The position numbers and the translations under genes were made by a program. The notes beneath the pieces are model-generated. The model worked only from the letters and a program-made list of their open reading frames with translations, had not been told where the DNA came from and made no database searches. Shown piece by piece: positions 45,214 to 55,977 of a DNA stretch of 64,000 nucleotides; the first letter of the stretch is position 1, and each line of letters begins with the position of its first letter. The stretch is from Cladophialophora immunda (taxonomy: Eukaryota; Ascomycota; Eurotiomycetes; Chaetothyriales; Herpotrichiellaceae), in assembly GCF_000835495.1 (NCBI RefSeq), contig NW_015622544.1, forward strand, positions 3,004,855-3,068,854, written 5' to 3'.

Positions 45214-46888
45214 ATGAAGGGTTACGCATTCGCCTTATCGCTCCTCCCACTGTTGGCGGCAGGTTCGCCAGTCCTCGTCGATACCATCCACAACGATGCG
45301 GCTCCTGTCATCTCCTCTTCTAATGCAAAGGAGATTCCTGACTCCTACATGGTTGTCTTCAAGAAGCATGTGAGCGAGCGGGCCGCCACCGCCCATCACT
45401 CCTGGGTTCAAGAGGCCCATGTGTCACACGAGTCCCGCAAGCTGGAGCTTCGGAAACGCAGCCAAGTTCCCATGTCGGATGAGACTGTCTTCGAAGGGTT
45501 GAGACACACCTACAACATCCCTGGCGGCCTTTTGGGCTATGCTGGTCATTTCGATGAAGGAGTCATCGAGTTGGTCCGAAGGCACCCGGATGTAAGTTCC
45601 TATCCGTTTGTTTCGAGTCTTTGGTCTTTCAAATAGCCTCCATCCATCCCCAAGGCATCGATACAGTGGCCCTGCAATGCTTTACTGCGTCCTGAAAATG
45701 CTACATGCCTTCCACTGCCTTCTCGTCCTTATGTTTTGTCCTGCTCTGAAGCTCACGTGCCCGGTTGCTTAGGTTGAATACATCGAGCGTGACTCCGAGG
45801 TCCGAACGATGAACTCTACTCCGTCGCTCGAAAAGAACGCTCCTTGGGGCCTTGCCCGTATCTCTCACCGTGAAGCCTTGGGCTTTGGCAACTTTAACAA
45901 ATACCTCTACTCCGCGGATGGCGGTGAGGGCGTTGACGCCTACGTCATCGACACCGGTACCAACATCGAGCACGTTGATTTCGAGGGCCGAGCCAGCTGG
46001 GGCAAGACAATCCCAATTGGCGATGAAGATGTGGATGGTAACGGGCACGGCACACACTGCTCTGGCACAATCGCAGGCAAGAAGTTCGGCGTCGCCAAGA
46101 AGGCCAGCATCTATGCCGTGAAAGTTCTCAAGTCTAATGGGTCTGGCACCATGTCCGATGTTGTCAAGGGCGTCGAATGGGCTGCCAATTCCCACGTTGG
46201 CTCCGTAAGTGCCGCAAAGAAGGGCAAGAAGAAGGGCTTCAAGGGCAGTGTTGCCAACATGAGCTTGGGTGGCGGCAAGTCTAGAGTCCTGGATCTTGCA
46301 GTCAACGCCGCCGTTGATACTGGTCTTCACTTTGCCGTCGCTGCCGGAAACGACAACGCTGACTCTTGCAACTATTCCCCTGCTGCTGCTGAGAAGGCCA
46401 TCACTGTCGGTGCTTCTACCTTGGCCGATGAGCGTGCTTACTTCTCCAACTTCGGTACTTGCAACGACATCTTTGCTCCTGGTCTCAACATTCTCTCCAC
46501 CTGGATTGGCAGCAAGTACGCCACCAACATCATCTCCGGTACCTCGATGGCTTCCCCTCACATCTGCGGTCTCCTCGCCTACTTCCTGTCCCTTCAACCG
46601 TCGTCCGATTCTGCCTATGCCGTTGCAGAAATCACCCCCAAGCAGATGAAGGCGAACATGATCTCCATCGCTACTGAGGGCGCCCTTTCCAACGTCCCGG
46701 CTGACACCGCCAACATTCTCGCGTGGAACGGTGGTGGCAAGTCCAACTACACCGAGATCATCGGTGACGGTGGCTATACCTTCAGCCAATCCAGTGCTGA
46801 GTCATATCTCTCCGAGAAGGCCTCGGAGCTGAAGGCTGAGCTGAAGCAGATTGCCGCCGAACTCGAGGCTCTTATTGAGAAGTCTTAG
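45214..46888 (+). CDS. Vacuolar-type subtilisin-like serine protease (S8A, PrB/cerevisin-like), 497 aa
   Basis: Exons 45214-45591 and 45773-46888 join across a 181 bp intron to 498 codons. A signal peptide (MKGYAFALSLLPLLAAGSP) is followed by an I9 propeptide (IPDSYMVVFKKH..HFDEGVIELVRRHPDVEYIERDSEV). The S8 domain has the triad Asp186 (VIDTGTN), His221 (GHGTHCSGT) and Ser384 (GTSMASPHICG), with the oxyanion Asn in AAGNDNADS. The post-catalytic segment (ISIATEGALSNVPADTANIL, then AWNGGG) matches vacuolar protease B (cerevisin) homologues, including major mould allergens, rather than secreted Alp1. An amphipathic Glu/Lys/Leu tail closes the protein. It probably acts in the vacuole and autophagic turnover. 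Intact. Confidence 0.93.
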
Positions 46889-47232
46889 GAGGCTACATGA
46901 GCTGGTTCAAATCTACCGTCCTGCAATTCAGCCATTCGTGGAATGACACAGGGATATCGTACAGGCATATGGGTTTGGGGCGGGGTTAGGTGGTTTCATC
47001 GTAGATTTGGTCGGACTGGTAACCATAGCTCCCCCTGTTCTCGTGGGATGCTGGGCTCATGTATTTGAGATATATCGGTATTGCTGACAGACAATCACAT
47101 CGCTTATCAACGAATACGTATTTCCCCTAAATGTGTTGGTCTTTGGCCGGTCGGATGGCACAGCGTGCGCAATATACGTCGATTGATCGTAGTCATCGTA
47201 TGTGGAAAGCCCTCTTCCCGCAATGTGGTGGC
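46889..47232. other. Gap between convergent protease and sugar-transporter genes
   Basis: 344 bp between two facing stop codons. It holds both 3' UTRs, and no distinct element was recognised. Confidence 0.4.
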
Positions 47233-49108
47233 CTATTGTGTACTTGTCCTGCCCAGTAAAGGGGCAGTCTCTTCGTGAGCATCCAGTTTCTGTTGCTTCT
47301 TCATCCTTTCCGTCCGCTGTTTGCCCCGACTCCCACTGTTCTCTCCGTCAGCAACAATCTCCTCGTCCTCCACTTCCTCCACTTCCTTTTGCGGCAAAAC
47401 CTTGAACTCTCCGTCCACGACTCGGCTGACGACCCACGACCCCGTCTCTGCAGCGGCCTTGAAGAACTCCTGGTTCTCCTCGAACGTCCTGTTCCCGGAC
47501 TCGGGACAGTACAGGTACGTCCACAGCCCGGCGAACGCGTTGGTGGCCGCAAACACCAGGAACAGGTAGTACTCGAGGCCGTCGAAGCCGATCGGGGTCA
47601 GGAAGGTGACGGCGAAGTTGGCCAGGCCCCAGACGATGACGCTGACGGCGGCGCCCTGCGCACGGGCGGTGGAGGGGTAGATCTCCGTGGGGATGAGCCA
47701 GGGAGGCACCAGCCAGCTGATCCCAAAGACCGCGGTGGCCACGTACAGGGCCGCCACGCCGGGGATGCCGGTCGCGAGCAACGGGATCGCGAGCCCGCGT
47801 CGGTTGTACGCCAGGCCGCCCAGCAGGGCGAGCAGGGCGAAGGAGACGGCCAGCCAGAACGCGCCCGCGACCATCAGTTTCCGTCGGCCGATGCGGTCGA
47901 TCAGCACCCACGCGGCGGTCATCATGGCGAAGTAGAACACGTAGTTCCCCAGCGTGATGAACTCGGCCGTGTTGACGCCGAATCCCAGCAGCTGGAAGAT
48001 CTGGGCCCCAAACACCGACACGGCCCCGTACCCGGTCAGGGCCTGGTTGACCTGGCCCATGACGGTGACCACGGTCGGGTGGAACTGCGAGCCGCCGGGC
48101 CAAAGCATGTCCCAGTACGAGATCGTGCCTTCCGCCTGTTCCTTCTTGTGCGCCTCGGTCAGCTCGTCGAGGCGGTCGTCGACTTGGTCCCGGCCAAACA
48201 CTCGGGCTATGCTGCGCTTCGCCCGCTCGTTGTCGCCGTGCAGGACGCACCACCTCGGCGTCTCTGGGAGGAGGTTCGCGACCGCGAGGAGCAGGACCGG
48301 ATAGACCTGCATCACGACGATGGGCACTCGCCAGGCCCACTGGCTCCATTTGCCCAGGCCGTGCGTGACCCCGACGTTGAGGATATAGGCCATGTTCAGC
48401 CCGAAGATGTTGGCTTGGAATTCCTGCGCCAGCGCCGTGCCACGAGCGTCGTCTTCTTGGAGCTCGGAGCTGTACACGGGTACCACTGCATCGATCCCTC
48501 CTAACAAGCCGGTCAGAAAGAGAAGTGGACACACCTGGGATTTTCGAGATCTGCAACCTACCGACTCCAAGCCCCATGACGACCCTCCCGCAGAGCATCG
48601 TCGCCAGAGCGGCCTGCTGGCCGGCGTTCCCCATCCCCGCGATGAACATGAGCAAGTTCCCCAGACTGGCTGTCGCCAGACACGCGAAGATGCTGGGCTT
48701 GCGACCTTTTGCGTCTGCGAAGCGCGATGCCAGCACCGCTCCCACAGCACAGCCCAGATAGTAGACGGAGACGACCAGTCCGACCAGCGCCGAATTTCCA
48801 GTAATGCCCATGGTGTAGAGGTAGTTGTAGTTTGTGTTAATCAGGGACATCATCCCTAGAGGAAGAGATCAGTCGGGGCTTGCTTCTCAGCGTCGTTCCA
48901 GGAACATGAAATACAAAGGGGGACGGATAGTCTGGCAATCGGGAAAGTAGCCAAGTCATTCATTCCCTGACAAAGACCAGTCCGTGGGAAAGGGATCTGA
49001 GACGTTGTTCTTACCTTGGTCATAGCCGTACAGGGCAATGGCCGTGGAACTGAACATGACCACTTGGGTCTGCTTGTCCATGATCTTCCTCAGACTGTAA
49101 TTGCCCAT
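47233..49108 (-). CDS. MFS sugar transporter (hexose/lactose permease-like), 551 aa
   Basis: Three minus-strand exons, 49108-49015, 48855-48562 and 48500-47233, join in phase to 552 codons. The start MGNYSLRKIMDKQTQ leads into helix 1 (SSTAIALYGYDQGMM), which is split by intron 1. Family motifs are visible: RFADAKGRKPSIF (the GRR/K loop), LCGRVVMGLGVGGIDAVVPVYSSE, the central PETPRWCVLHGDNERA, and PTEIYPSTARAQGAAVSV near helix 10. Twelve helices are expected. The C-terminal tail is acidic and ends APLLGRTSTQ. The third exon is unusually GC-rich, with nearly all codons ending in G or C, unlike its neighbours. Substrate cannot be told from sequence. Confidence 0.92.
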
Positions 49109-49959
49109 CTTGCCGCAGACGAAGTTCTAAGTAATACTGTAGTTCTTGCAACGGATTAAACCCCCTTTAAGGCAGGGCCTGATGAAGCGCGTGGCTTGTT
49201 CTGGACTCGGTACCTCTTTGTCTATGGTCTTTCAGATATGGATAGCTGGAACGTCCACGAAAATCCGTCCCCAACAGGACTCAGCAAACCGAGATGAAGA
49301 CCGCGAGGGCTGGTGGGGCGGCGATGTCGAAGCTCATCGTCCCGGTGTGTCTGCGACCTGACTGGCAATTGACTGGCTCGATGAGGAAGCGGCATACGAC
49401 ATGCCAGCCCGACCTTCGGTTTTGTCGATAGCTAGGTAGGTAGGAAGGTAGGGTGGGTAGGATAGGGTAGAGTAGGGCAGGGTATGTATCCTCATATCTT
49501 TGTAGCCGTTGTGGGAAGAGTTGGAGAATCACATCAATGGAAAACAAGATGATGACGTCTTTTCCTGCCGTCGGCAGCTTTTGATGCAGGACATCCATCC
49601 ACCCATCCAATCGGCCACCCAGCCAGTTGGCACAAGTCCTTGGTGAATCTAACCTACGCAGTTCGATCGGGGTGTTGTTGGGTCGGCTGATCTTGCATCC
49701 CTGCCAACAACTTGCACGATGCCCACCACCACTTAGATGCCCACTTCTCCCTGCAAGTCTCCGGAGGGGATGGTCAACCCAACGATACCGTTTACCGAGG
49801 GGCATGTGACTATGCACAGGAACACGATGAAGATGAAGATGGGTGCGCTCCCGCCAGAGGATCGAAGCAGCGTGGAAGAAGCTTTATTGGAAGTTTCTTG
49901 TTCTTCTAATAAATAGTATTACACTCTAACCTGGGGAGCTGCGTCCATATGGACAAATG
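49109..49959 (-). promoter_or_regulatory. Upstream region of the sugar transporter
   Basis: 851 bp between the transporter start and the stop of the next minus-strand gene. It contains a degenerate TAGG/TAGGG array at 49431-49484. No coding frame was supported. Confidence 0.4.
49431..49484 (+). repeat. Degenerate TAGG/TAGGG array
   Basis: About ten imperfect copies of TAGG, AGGG or TAGGG in 54 bp on the plus strand, resembling degenerate telomere-type DNA and able in principle to form a G-quadruplex. It lies 320-375 bp upstream of the sugar-transporter ATG. Confidence 0.6.
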
Positions 49960-51915
49960 TCATAAACTCATAGACCGCCGTCCGCGCCTCCTTTGCGGCT
50001 GCTGATCTATGTCCTTCTCCGCTGGGGACGGTCTATCGGGTACAAGCCCATCATACCGTCCAGCGGGCATGGGACCTTGTCTACCCAATCCTTCGTTTTC
50101 GTCCAGGATATCAACGTGCCTGATGACATCGCCGTCAATCTCATTCCTAAAGGCAAAGTCTGGACCCGGCTCTCTCCACCCGTATTTCACCCTCAGCTCT
50201 GCCAACTCCTCCGCGATCTCTGGGCCGGTCAGCAAACAGCCCTTGTCGCCCAGTTTCTCGACAATAGGACGCAGAAGTCGTGCAGCACTCAGGTAGCTGT
50301 CGTCCCGAATGATGGCCGAGTTAGCCCAGGCTATGACACAGACCAACGCCACCAGTTGAAAGAACGGCAGGAGTCCCAAGATTGAAGCCGCCCACCGCCA
50401 CTGCACACTCACCACTTGCGCAGGAATGGCGTACCAGCCTGGTGCATTGCGCCTTGGTCCGTTGTAGTCGATCGCTGCCACTGCCTCAATGCTGAACTCC
50501 ATGATTCGCTGAGATATCATGCCTGCGTTTGCAGGGCTATCGGGGCTCCACCACGTCTCTGTATTGTACCGTACATACTGATAAAGGTCATCCGGCGTGT
50601 AGTTGAACCCTGACCATCCAATCGCCCCCGCAACGATCTTCGCTTGTTCATTTGGCATCTCAAATGATGCCGCCGGTTCTCCGTAATCCAGGTATTCCTC
50701 GATTCCTCGCACTTCGGATATGCTGCTTTTGCATTTGAAGAATGCTGCTTGGGGGATTGTATCGCCGTTGGCGCTTTGCAGTGCCATCACTTCTGTGCAT
50801 CGTGGCCCACACGTAGAGTTGAGGACGCCGATATACGTCATTGCTCCCGGTCCCACCCGCACGACGTCGAGGGTGATTTGCTCTCCAGTCTCGTCACGGT
50901 AAGTAACAGAGGTACTGCTTCCGTTGCCGCCATCGATGACCTGCAATTCTCGGCAGGTGGCCGTAACACTGATGTTGCGGTGAGAAACCAAGGTGAGTTG
51001 AGGGTTTTGGAGACTCTGGTCTTGAAAGACATAGGTCATGACGCTCCAGTCAGAATTACCGTAGATTGTAGGAGTGCCGGGTGTGCCATAGCTCGGGACT
51101 TTCCCCTGCCCAGGAGGACTCCCTTCGACGAATAAATAGTCCTGACCTTGGATGCCAAAGTAATTTGCAGAACCCAACTGCGCATCCAAGGTGGGGTCTT
51201 TGGCTCCCCAGACATCACGGACGGTGGTCAAATCTGCGATACTCATTGTCCCGAATTGCCGTTCTGGATAGTTGGAGGTGTTGAGGTTGTATGTCAATCC
51301 CAATAAAGCCACAAGAACTTGCAGGAGAATGTTGACTCCCAGCCACAGAGCACAAAGCCACTGTGTCGTGTTGAACCAGAACCACACTCCTCCAGGAGTC
51401 CTTGCTGCCCAAAACAACCGTATGACCTTCCGCAAACTTTCGCAGCGCAACAACAAGTCGAATTCGTTCAGAGGGCGGTATTTGGAAGCCAGCATTCTCC
51501 ACCGCATCATGGCCGCATATTCTCGTAGCGAGCTAGTCAGATTGTTCCCGAGAAAGAGAGAAAGAAGCACGATGAGCGCGTTGAAGGCTTTGACTTGTGT
51601 CACAGTCATCCACAAGAGGTTTCCAAAGGCTCCGAGGCATGCAGCTAAGAGGCCACAGAGCAGCGACGTGATGAACCATTGCCAGATGCCCACTGTGAAC
51701 AACCGGCGACGCTGGCGGTCAGGTTTGAACTCCCGGGTTGTCCGCGACGCCAATCCAAACGCTTCGGTTGAGACTGAATGCCTCCATGGTTGTCGTAGCC
51801 GAGGAGGTCCGAACTTGGGGTAGGACCGACTGCTACTTGGCGAAGGAAGGCTGTTGGTGAAGGTCAGAGACTCGGACAGGGATTCGGAAATCGGCTGAAG
51901 AGGTGGCTTTTCCAT
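49960..51915 (-). CDS. Fungal orphan membrane protein, 651 aa
   Basis: The first true ATG of the long frame is at 51915 (MEKPPLQPIS); the frame continues upstream but opens only with TTG. After a Ser/Pro-rich cytoplasmic tail there are membrane helices at about 80-105 (WFITSLLCGLLAACLGAFG), 115-135 and 185-210 (CALWLGVNILLQVLVALLGL). A large exposed domain with several Cys and Asn-X-Ser/Thr sites follows (for example NSTCGPRC). A last helix lies at about 525-550 (ILGLLPFFQLVALVCVIAWA), then an acidic and Arg-rich tail (QQPQRRRGRRSMSL). No enzymatic motif was found. The general layout repeats that of the protein at 25350-27388. Function unknown. Confidence 0.78.
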   Translation of the reverse strand: MEKPPLQPISESLSESLTFTNSLPSPSSSRSYPKFGPPRLRQPWRHSVSTEAFGLASRTTREFKPDRQRRRLFTVGIWQWFITSLLCGLLAACLGAFGNLLWMTVTQVKAFNALIVLLSLFLGNNLTSSLREYAAMMRWRMLASKYRPLNEFDLLLRCESLRKVIRLFWAARTPGGVWFWFNTTQWLCALWLGVNILLQVLVALLGLTYNLNTSNYPERQFGTMSIADLTTVRDVWGAKDPTLDAQLGSANYFGIQGQDYLFVEGSPPGQGKVPSYGTPGTPTIYGNSDWSVMTYVFQDQSLQNPQLTLVSHRNISVTATCRELQVIDGGNGSSTSVTYRDETGEQITLDVVRVGPGAMTYIGVLNSTCGPRCTEVMALQSANGDTIPQAAFFKCKSSISEVRGIEEYLDYGEPAASFEMPNEQAKIVAGAIGWSGFNYTPDDLYQYVRYNTETWWSPDSPANAGMISQRIMEFSIEAVAAIDYNGPRRNAPGWYAIPAQVVSVQWRWAASILGLLPFFQLVALVCVIAWANSAIIRDDSYLSAARLLRPIVEKLGDKGCLLTGPEIAEELAELRVKYGWREPGPDFAFRNEIDGDVIRHVDILDENEGLGRQGPMPAGRYDGLVPDRPSPAEKDIDQQPQRRRGRRSMSL

Positions 51916-52920
51916 AGGGCAGTGTCGCAGGCATCGTCTGAATGGCTTTTGGGACAGTTGTAGGCCGCTCGATCGGGGTGACAAAAGATGAGGTCCTGAC
52001 TTTGAGCCACCGGTGCCCTTTTGGGTCGAGCGGCATCGAGTTGGTGCGGCATGACGACGACAAATGACATGATAGAGTTTTTTTCTTCTCGCGGAGGGAC
52101 GGAGGGGCGAGGCTCTTGTTCTTGCGATAGTGGCCAGTCAGTCCGAGGCACCAAGACGTCGAAATGGTGGGTGGCAGGCCCACGGGGGTCGAGACTCGCA
52201 AGCCAAAACGAGAGCGCCTGGAACATGAACAATATTGGGAAGCTCCGCGGCTGCACTTCCTCGTTCTGGCCAAGTCGGTAGCGGACGAGGGGGCTGGTGG
52301 GCTGGACGAGTGAGACTGGGCCTTAAACTTCTCGCTCTCGTCGCTCGCCTATTGATCCGAAGTTGTGAGAATGGTGTTTCTGTTTCTCTACAAAGCTCAC
52401 CCATCTTCACATGTTCTCAGATTCTGTCCTCGACTATTTGAAGATCGATGTGCAGTCGCGAGGCATGTGTCATGTGTAAGACTGTTGGATAAGTCTGGTT
52501 AATGGATTTGCCACTGATCTCTTGAGATGCGCTGCTGATGTTCTTACCACTCGCGGCGCCCGTACAGAATCCATCCGACGTTTCACCTTTCATGGTGCGG
52601 TATTTCAAAGAGGTGGAATTGTAGGATGGGGTTGTTGCATGAATGAGAGTGAGTTGGGTAGGCAAAAATGTGCAGTTGAAGGAGTTGGGAATCGGCCTGC
52701 GCCTGCGACTGCGCCGACGCCGGCTGCTGCGATGACTGACGGCCTCGCTAATTTGGCCAGTTTGGGCCAAGCACCGTAAGACGCTCCTCGAAGCAAGCAA
52801 TGGGATCGCCGTCGACTTCTCACACTACACACTACATATCAGTACACCTAGCCTTTATCTCTTGACGTTGTCAGCGGCAGTGGAAACTCTTGTGTTGCAA
52901 AGACATTCGTCTGTTCGACC
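51916..52920. promoter_or_regulatory. Divergent promoter region, orphan membrane gene and Zn2Cys6 gene
   Basis: 1.0 kb between divergent genes. Minus-strand frames 51833-52273 and 52417-52800 lack conserved features. Nothing else was recognised. Confidence 0.4.
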
Positions 52921-55540
52921 ATGGCTCAGGCCATCAGTGCCGCAAGAACGCGCAAGCGACCCAGGGCGCTACAAGCTTGTCAATTTTGCCGCGCCCGTAA
53001 GAACAGGTGTAACGAGGAGATGCCGTGCTCCTTCTGTGTTGGTCAGCCACCCAGCACTCATGCCACGAACCCCGCTGATAGCCTTGGAAGCACACGATGT
53101 GGAATGTGTCTATTCCAGACCGCTGCCATCCCAAGAAGCGAAGTGCGCCTCCTGTCGTCCTAGATCTGCCACTTGAACATCAAGCTTACGTCAAGAGTAC
53201 TCAGGACGGTCGAGACTTTGGAAAGGAGAATACAGGAGCTGACTCTCAGATTGAAACAAGCCGAAGAGGCTCTTTCTCACTCGAAGCAGGACGATCATCC
53301 GGCCCAGCCACGGGGTCTTGTGCGTGACTCCATACCATTTCCGGGAGCCTCGCAACCTCATGGCAGTCTCGCCTCAAAGAACAGCAGGCCCATCAATCCA
53401 GCTACCGTCGCTCTAGCAGCCAATGAGACCAGGAGCCATTTGGCACCTCTGCGGAGCATGGAGGAGCAGGAAGGCTCTCCCACACCAGACGCCGCGGACC
53501 TTAATGTGCATACACAGGGCTGGGAGTATTACGGCCCGTCTTCACCAATTGCCTTCCTTCGCAAGATTCCCGGCCTGTCAGAGGAACGATCTGAATACTA
53601 TGCTGAACAAACTTCGAGATCTTTTTTCGCCTCGCTTCTTCACAACAGCACGTTTCCGCTTACACCGGCACAAGGAGCTCTAACCCACACGGACTCGGAA
53701 ACCTTTGTTCGCGAGAGACTTTATTTTCGAGTATCCAGGAAGTTCATAGATGCCTATTTTGATAACCTCCATCACATACAACCCGCCCTCGACCAAGAGA
53801 GATTCATGACTCGTTGTGAGGAGTTGTGGTTCGGGGCCCAAGTCACTTACCCATCCACATTCATTGCTCTGTATTATAGCGTTCTTTCCCTTGGGGCACT
53901 CCTTGCATATCCAAAATCCGGCAAATTCCATGGCTTGGAGCATTTCGAATGGAGCCGGATATTGTTCAGAGAGGCATGTGAGGCTGTATTGCGTCTTGGG
54001 CATTATACGAACTTGGACATGGTTCAGTGCTATTACATGATGGTAATATCTCCAGGAAGCCGTGTCGAGGTTACTGACACTCAACCTAGGCCAAAATTGC
54101 CCAGCACGAGCTTAACCCTCATAGTATGCTTCGAACTCCTTGACAGAGTAGTTTCGGGACTGACGGTGATAGTCACGTACTTGTACACTGGTCAAGCTAT
54201 TCGAATAGCTCTGAGCATCGGGCTGAACCGCGAGTCCCCAGCTTCACGCAGTGCTATTGAAAGTTGCTCGACGGAATCAAGCCAAACTTGGTGGTAGGCA
54301 CTGAAACCCGCTTGGAGAATGCCCTCGCTGACTGTGGGCGAGGTCCCTTTACTGTCTAGATGTGTAAGCTAGCTTGGCCGATCTCAGTCTCCCGTAAGGT
54401 TGTTAACGGGAATTAGCCAGACTAGCTTTGCGTTGGGTCGACCCGATGGCTTAGGACCAGATGCATTTCATACTTGTTACATTCCTGGTTCGTCGAGTAG
54501 TACTCCACAAGATGCCGGAAACAATGAGGACGCAAGTATCCAAATACTCCCGGCAATGGTATCGTTCTCACGAGTTATGCGACGTGTCGGCTCCGAACTT
54601 TACGCAACTCAATATTCATTGGTTGCTCGACTGAAAAAGGTCGTCGACCTTGCGCATGATCTTGAACAGTGGCTAGCAGAGCTGCCGTCACGATATCAAG
54701 AGTCTGGTGATGGTGTTACTCGGGCGTTAAAGTCGACCTTGTCGGTGAGCTGCGAGGAAAAGCAAAGGATCGTCGTTTGGCTCCGTCCGTCACAAGAATC
54801 TCGCCCATTCATGCTTTGTACTGACCTTGCAAACAGGATATCACAACCTTCGTATGGTGATACATAGTTCAGTTATCGGCACTGTCCCGGAGAAGGATCT
54901 CAGAGGCAACGTGCAAGAGCATTGGGAACTGTGCATAAATTCGGCAATGAGGACCATTCAAATCATCCACGAAACCTTTCTCAAGTACAACTTCTTCCAG
55001 ACATGGTAGGTAGGTTCGCTTCTAGACTTATCAGTTGGGGCTGACTTCTCATCTAGGTCTTACAATTCGACATATATCCTCTTCGCAGTAACAATCCTCT
55101 TCATTGGAGTATTTCACCCTCTTTGTTGCGTCGATTCGGACCTGATCCTCGACCACGTCAATCAGGCAATTGTTGTTCTCGACGCCGTAGAAGAAACAGT
55201 TGTCACGCGAAAAGCCATTGCCATCATCACGGAAACCCTCGCACGAGCAAAAGACCACTGCCGCCATGCTGCAACCCTGAAATCTGCGAACGCTACGCTC
55301 ACAACATCACCAGCAACATTGAGCGATCCGTCCCACAGTATAGTCCTTAACTTGGCCAATGGCGCAGGCTCTTCTTCGACTGCACCTTCAGATCCTCTCT
55401 TCAACCAAGGTCTGCAGTCACTTGGAGTGAATGGTCTCAATTTCGTGCCTGGAGGTTATGACTTTGAGACTTCATCTTTTTGGGCTGAGTGGGCACAAAG
55501 TCTAGGGGGCGTGACTGACATGAACTATGGCTACCCATGA
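52921..55540 (+). CDS. Zn2Cys6 transcription factor, probably damaged in the middle
   Basis: The zinc cluster ACQFCRARKNRCNEEMPCSFCV is completed by exon 2 (AHDVECVYSRP), giving perfect C-x2-C-x6-C and C-x2-C-x6-C spacing. Exons: 52921-53041, 53091-53142, 53205-54042 (coiled coil TVETLERRIQELTLRLKQAE, then YFDNLHHIQPALDQERF), 54090-54123, 54173 to about 54290, a piece containing FALGRPDGLGPDAFH to 54784, 54837-55005, and 55057-55540. Introns before 54173 and after 54784 are clean. Between about 54262 and 54420 the homology breaks: the expected VARRNQAK before the WW motif lies in another frame, a TAG follows WW, and about 100 bp carries no homology before LGRP. This may be frameshift decay or unusual splicing. 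The family's product is a nuclear activator with a fungal_trans domain. It sits tail to tail with an APC permease. Confidence 0.7.
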
Positions 55541-55977
55541 CACCGATCACGCCACGGGGGCTGCTTCGCGTGATTGGTGACCTACTTCATGCTCCAAGAT
55601 CGATCTTGCCGGTTTTGTCGATGCAGATGCTACAGCAAGTCAATCTTTTCGCCATACCGTTGCTGGTGAGACTCCCTAGGAGACTCGAATGCCAGAAACA
55701 AGCTTCACTCCATCTTCAGCCATTTCAGCCCGCGGAGCTGGGTATTCTTCATCATAAGGGCTTGATTTGCCTCAGGCTTGAGGCCAGGGAATTAAGATTG
55801 AGGACTGACGTCTCAATAAGGAAGCCCTTCTCATCCTATGGCCAATGGCCAAGAAGTGGCAATCATGTACAGGGAATCATGCTTTTGCCTGGTGTCATTG
55901 AAATTCATCAGCTCGCCGAGTGGCTGCCTGTGACCATTCACAAAATAGAGTACACATCTCTCGGGCTATGTAACTTT
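55541..55977. other. Gap between convergent regulator and permease genes
   Basis: 437 bp between facing stop codons. A plus-strand frame, 55537-55986, has no conserved feature and probably belongs to the 3' UTR of the regulator. Confidence 0.4.

Noticed and set aside
45701..46789. 362-codon minus-strand frame opposite the subtilisin
   Set aside because: It lies antisense to an exon with catalytic motifs and biased codons, and has no recognisable domain.
47275..48504. 409-codon plus-strand frame opposite the sugar transporter
   Set aside because: GC-rich third positions leave the antisense strand free of stops; the Arg/Asp/His-rich translation is not protein-like.
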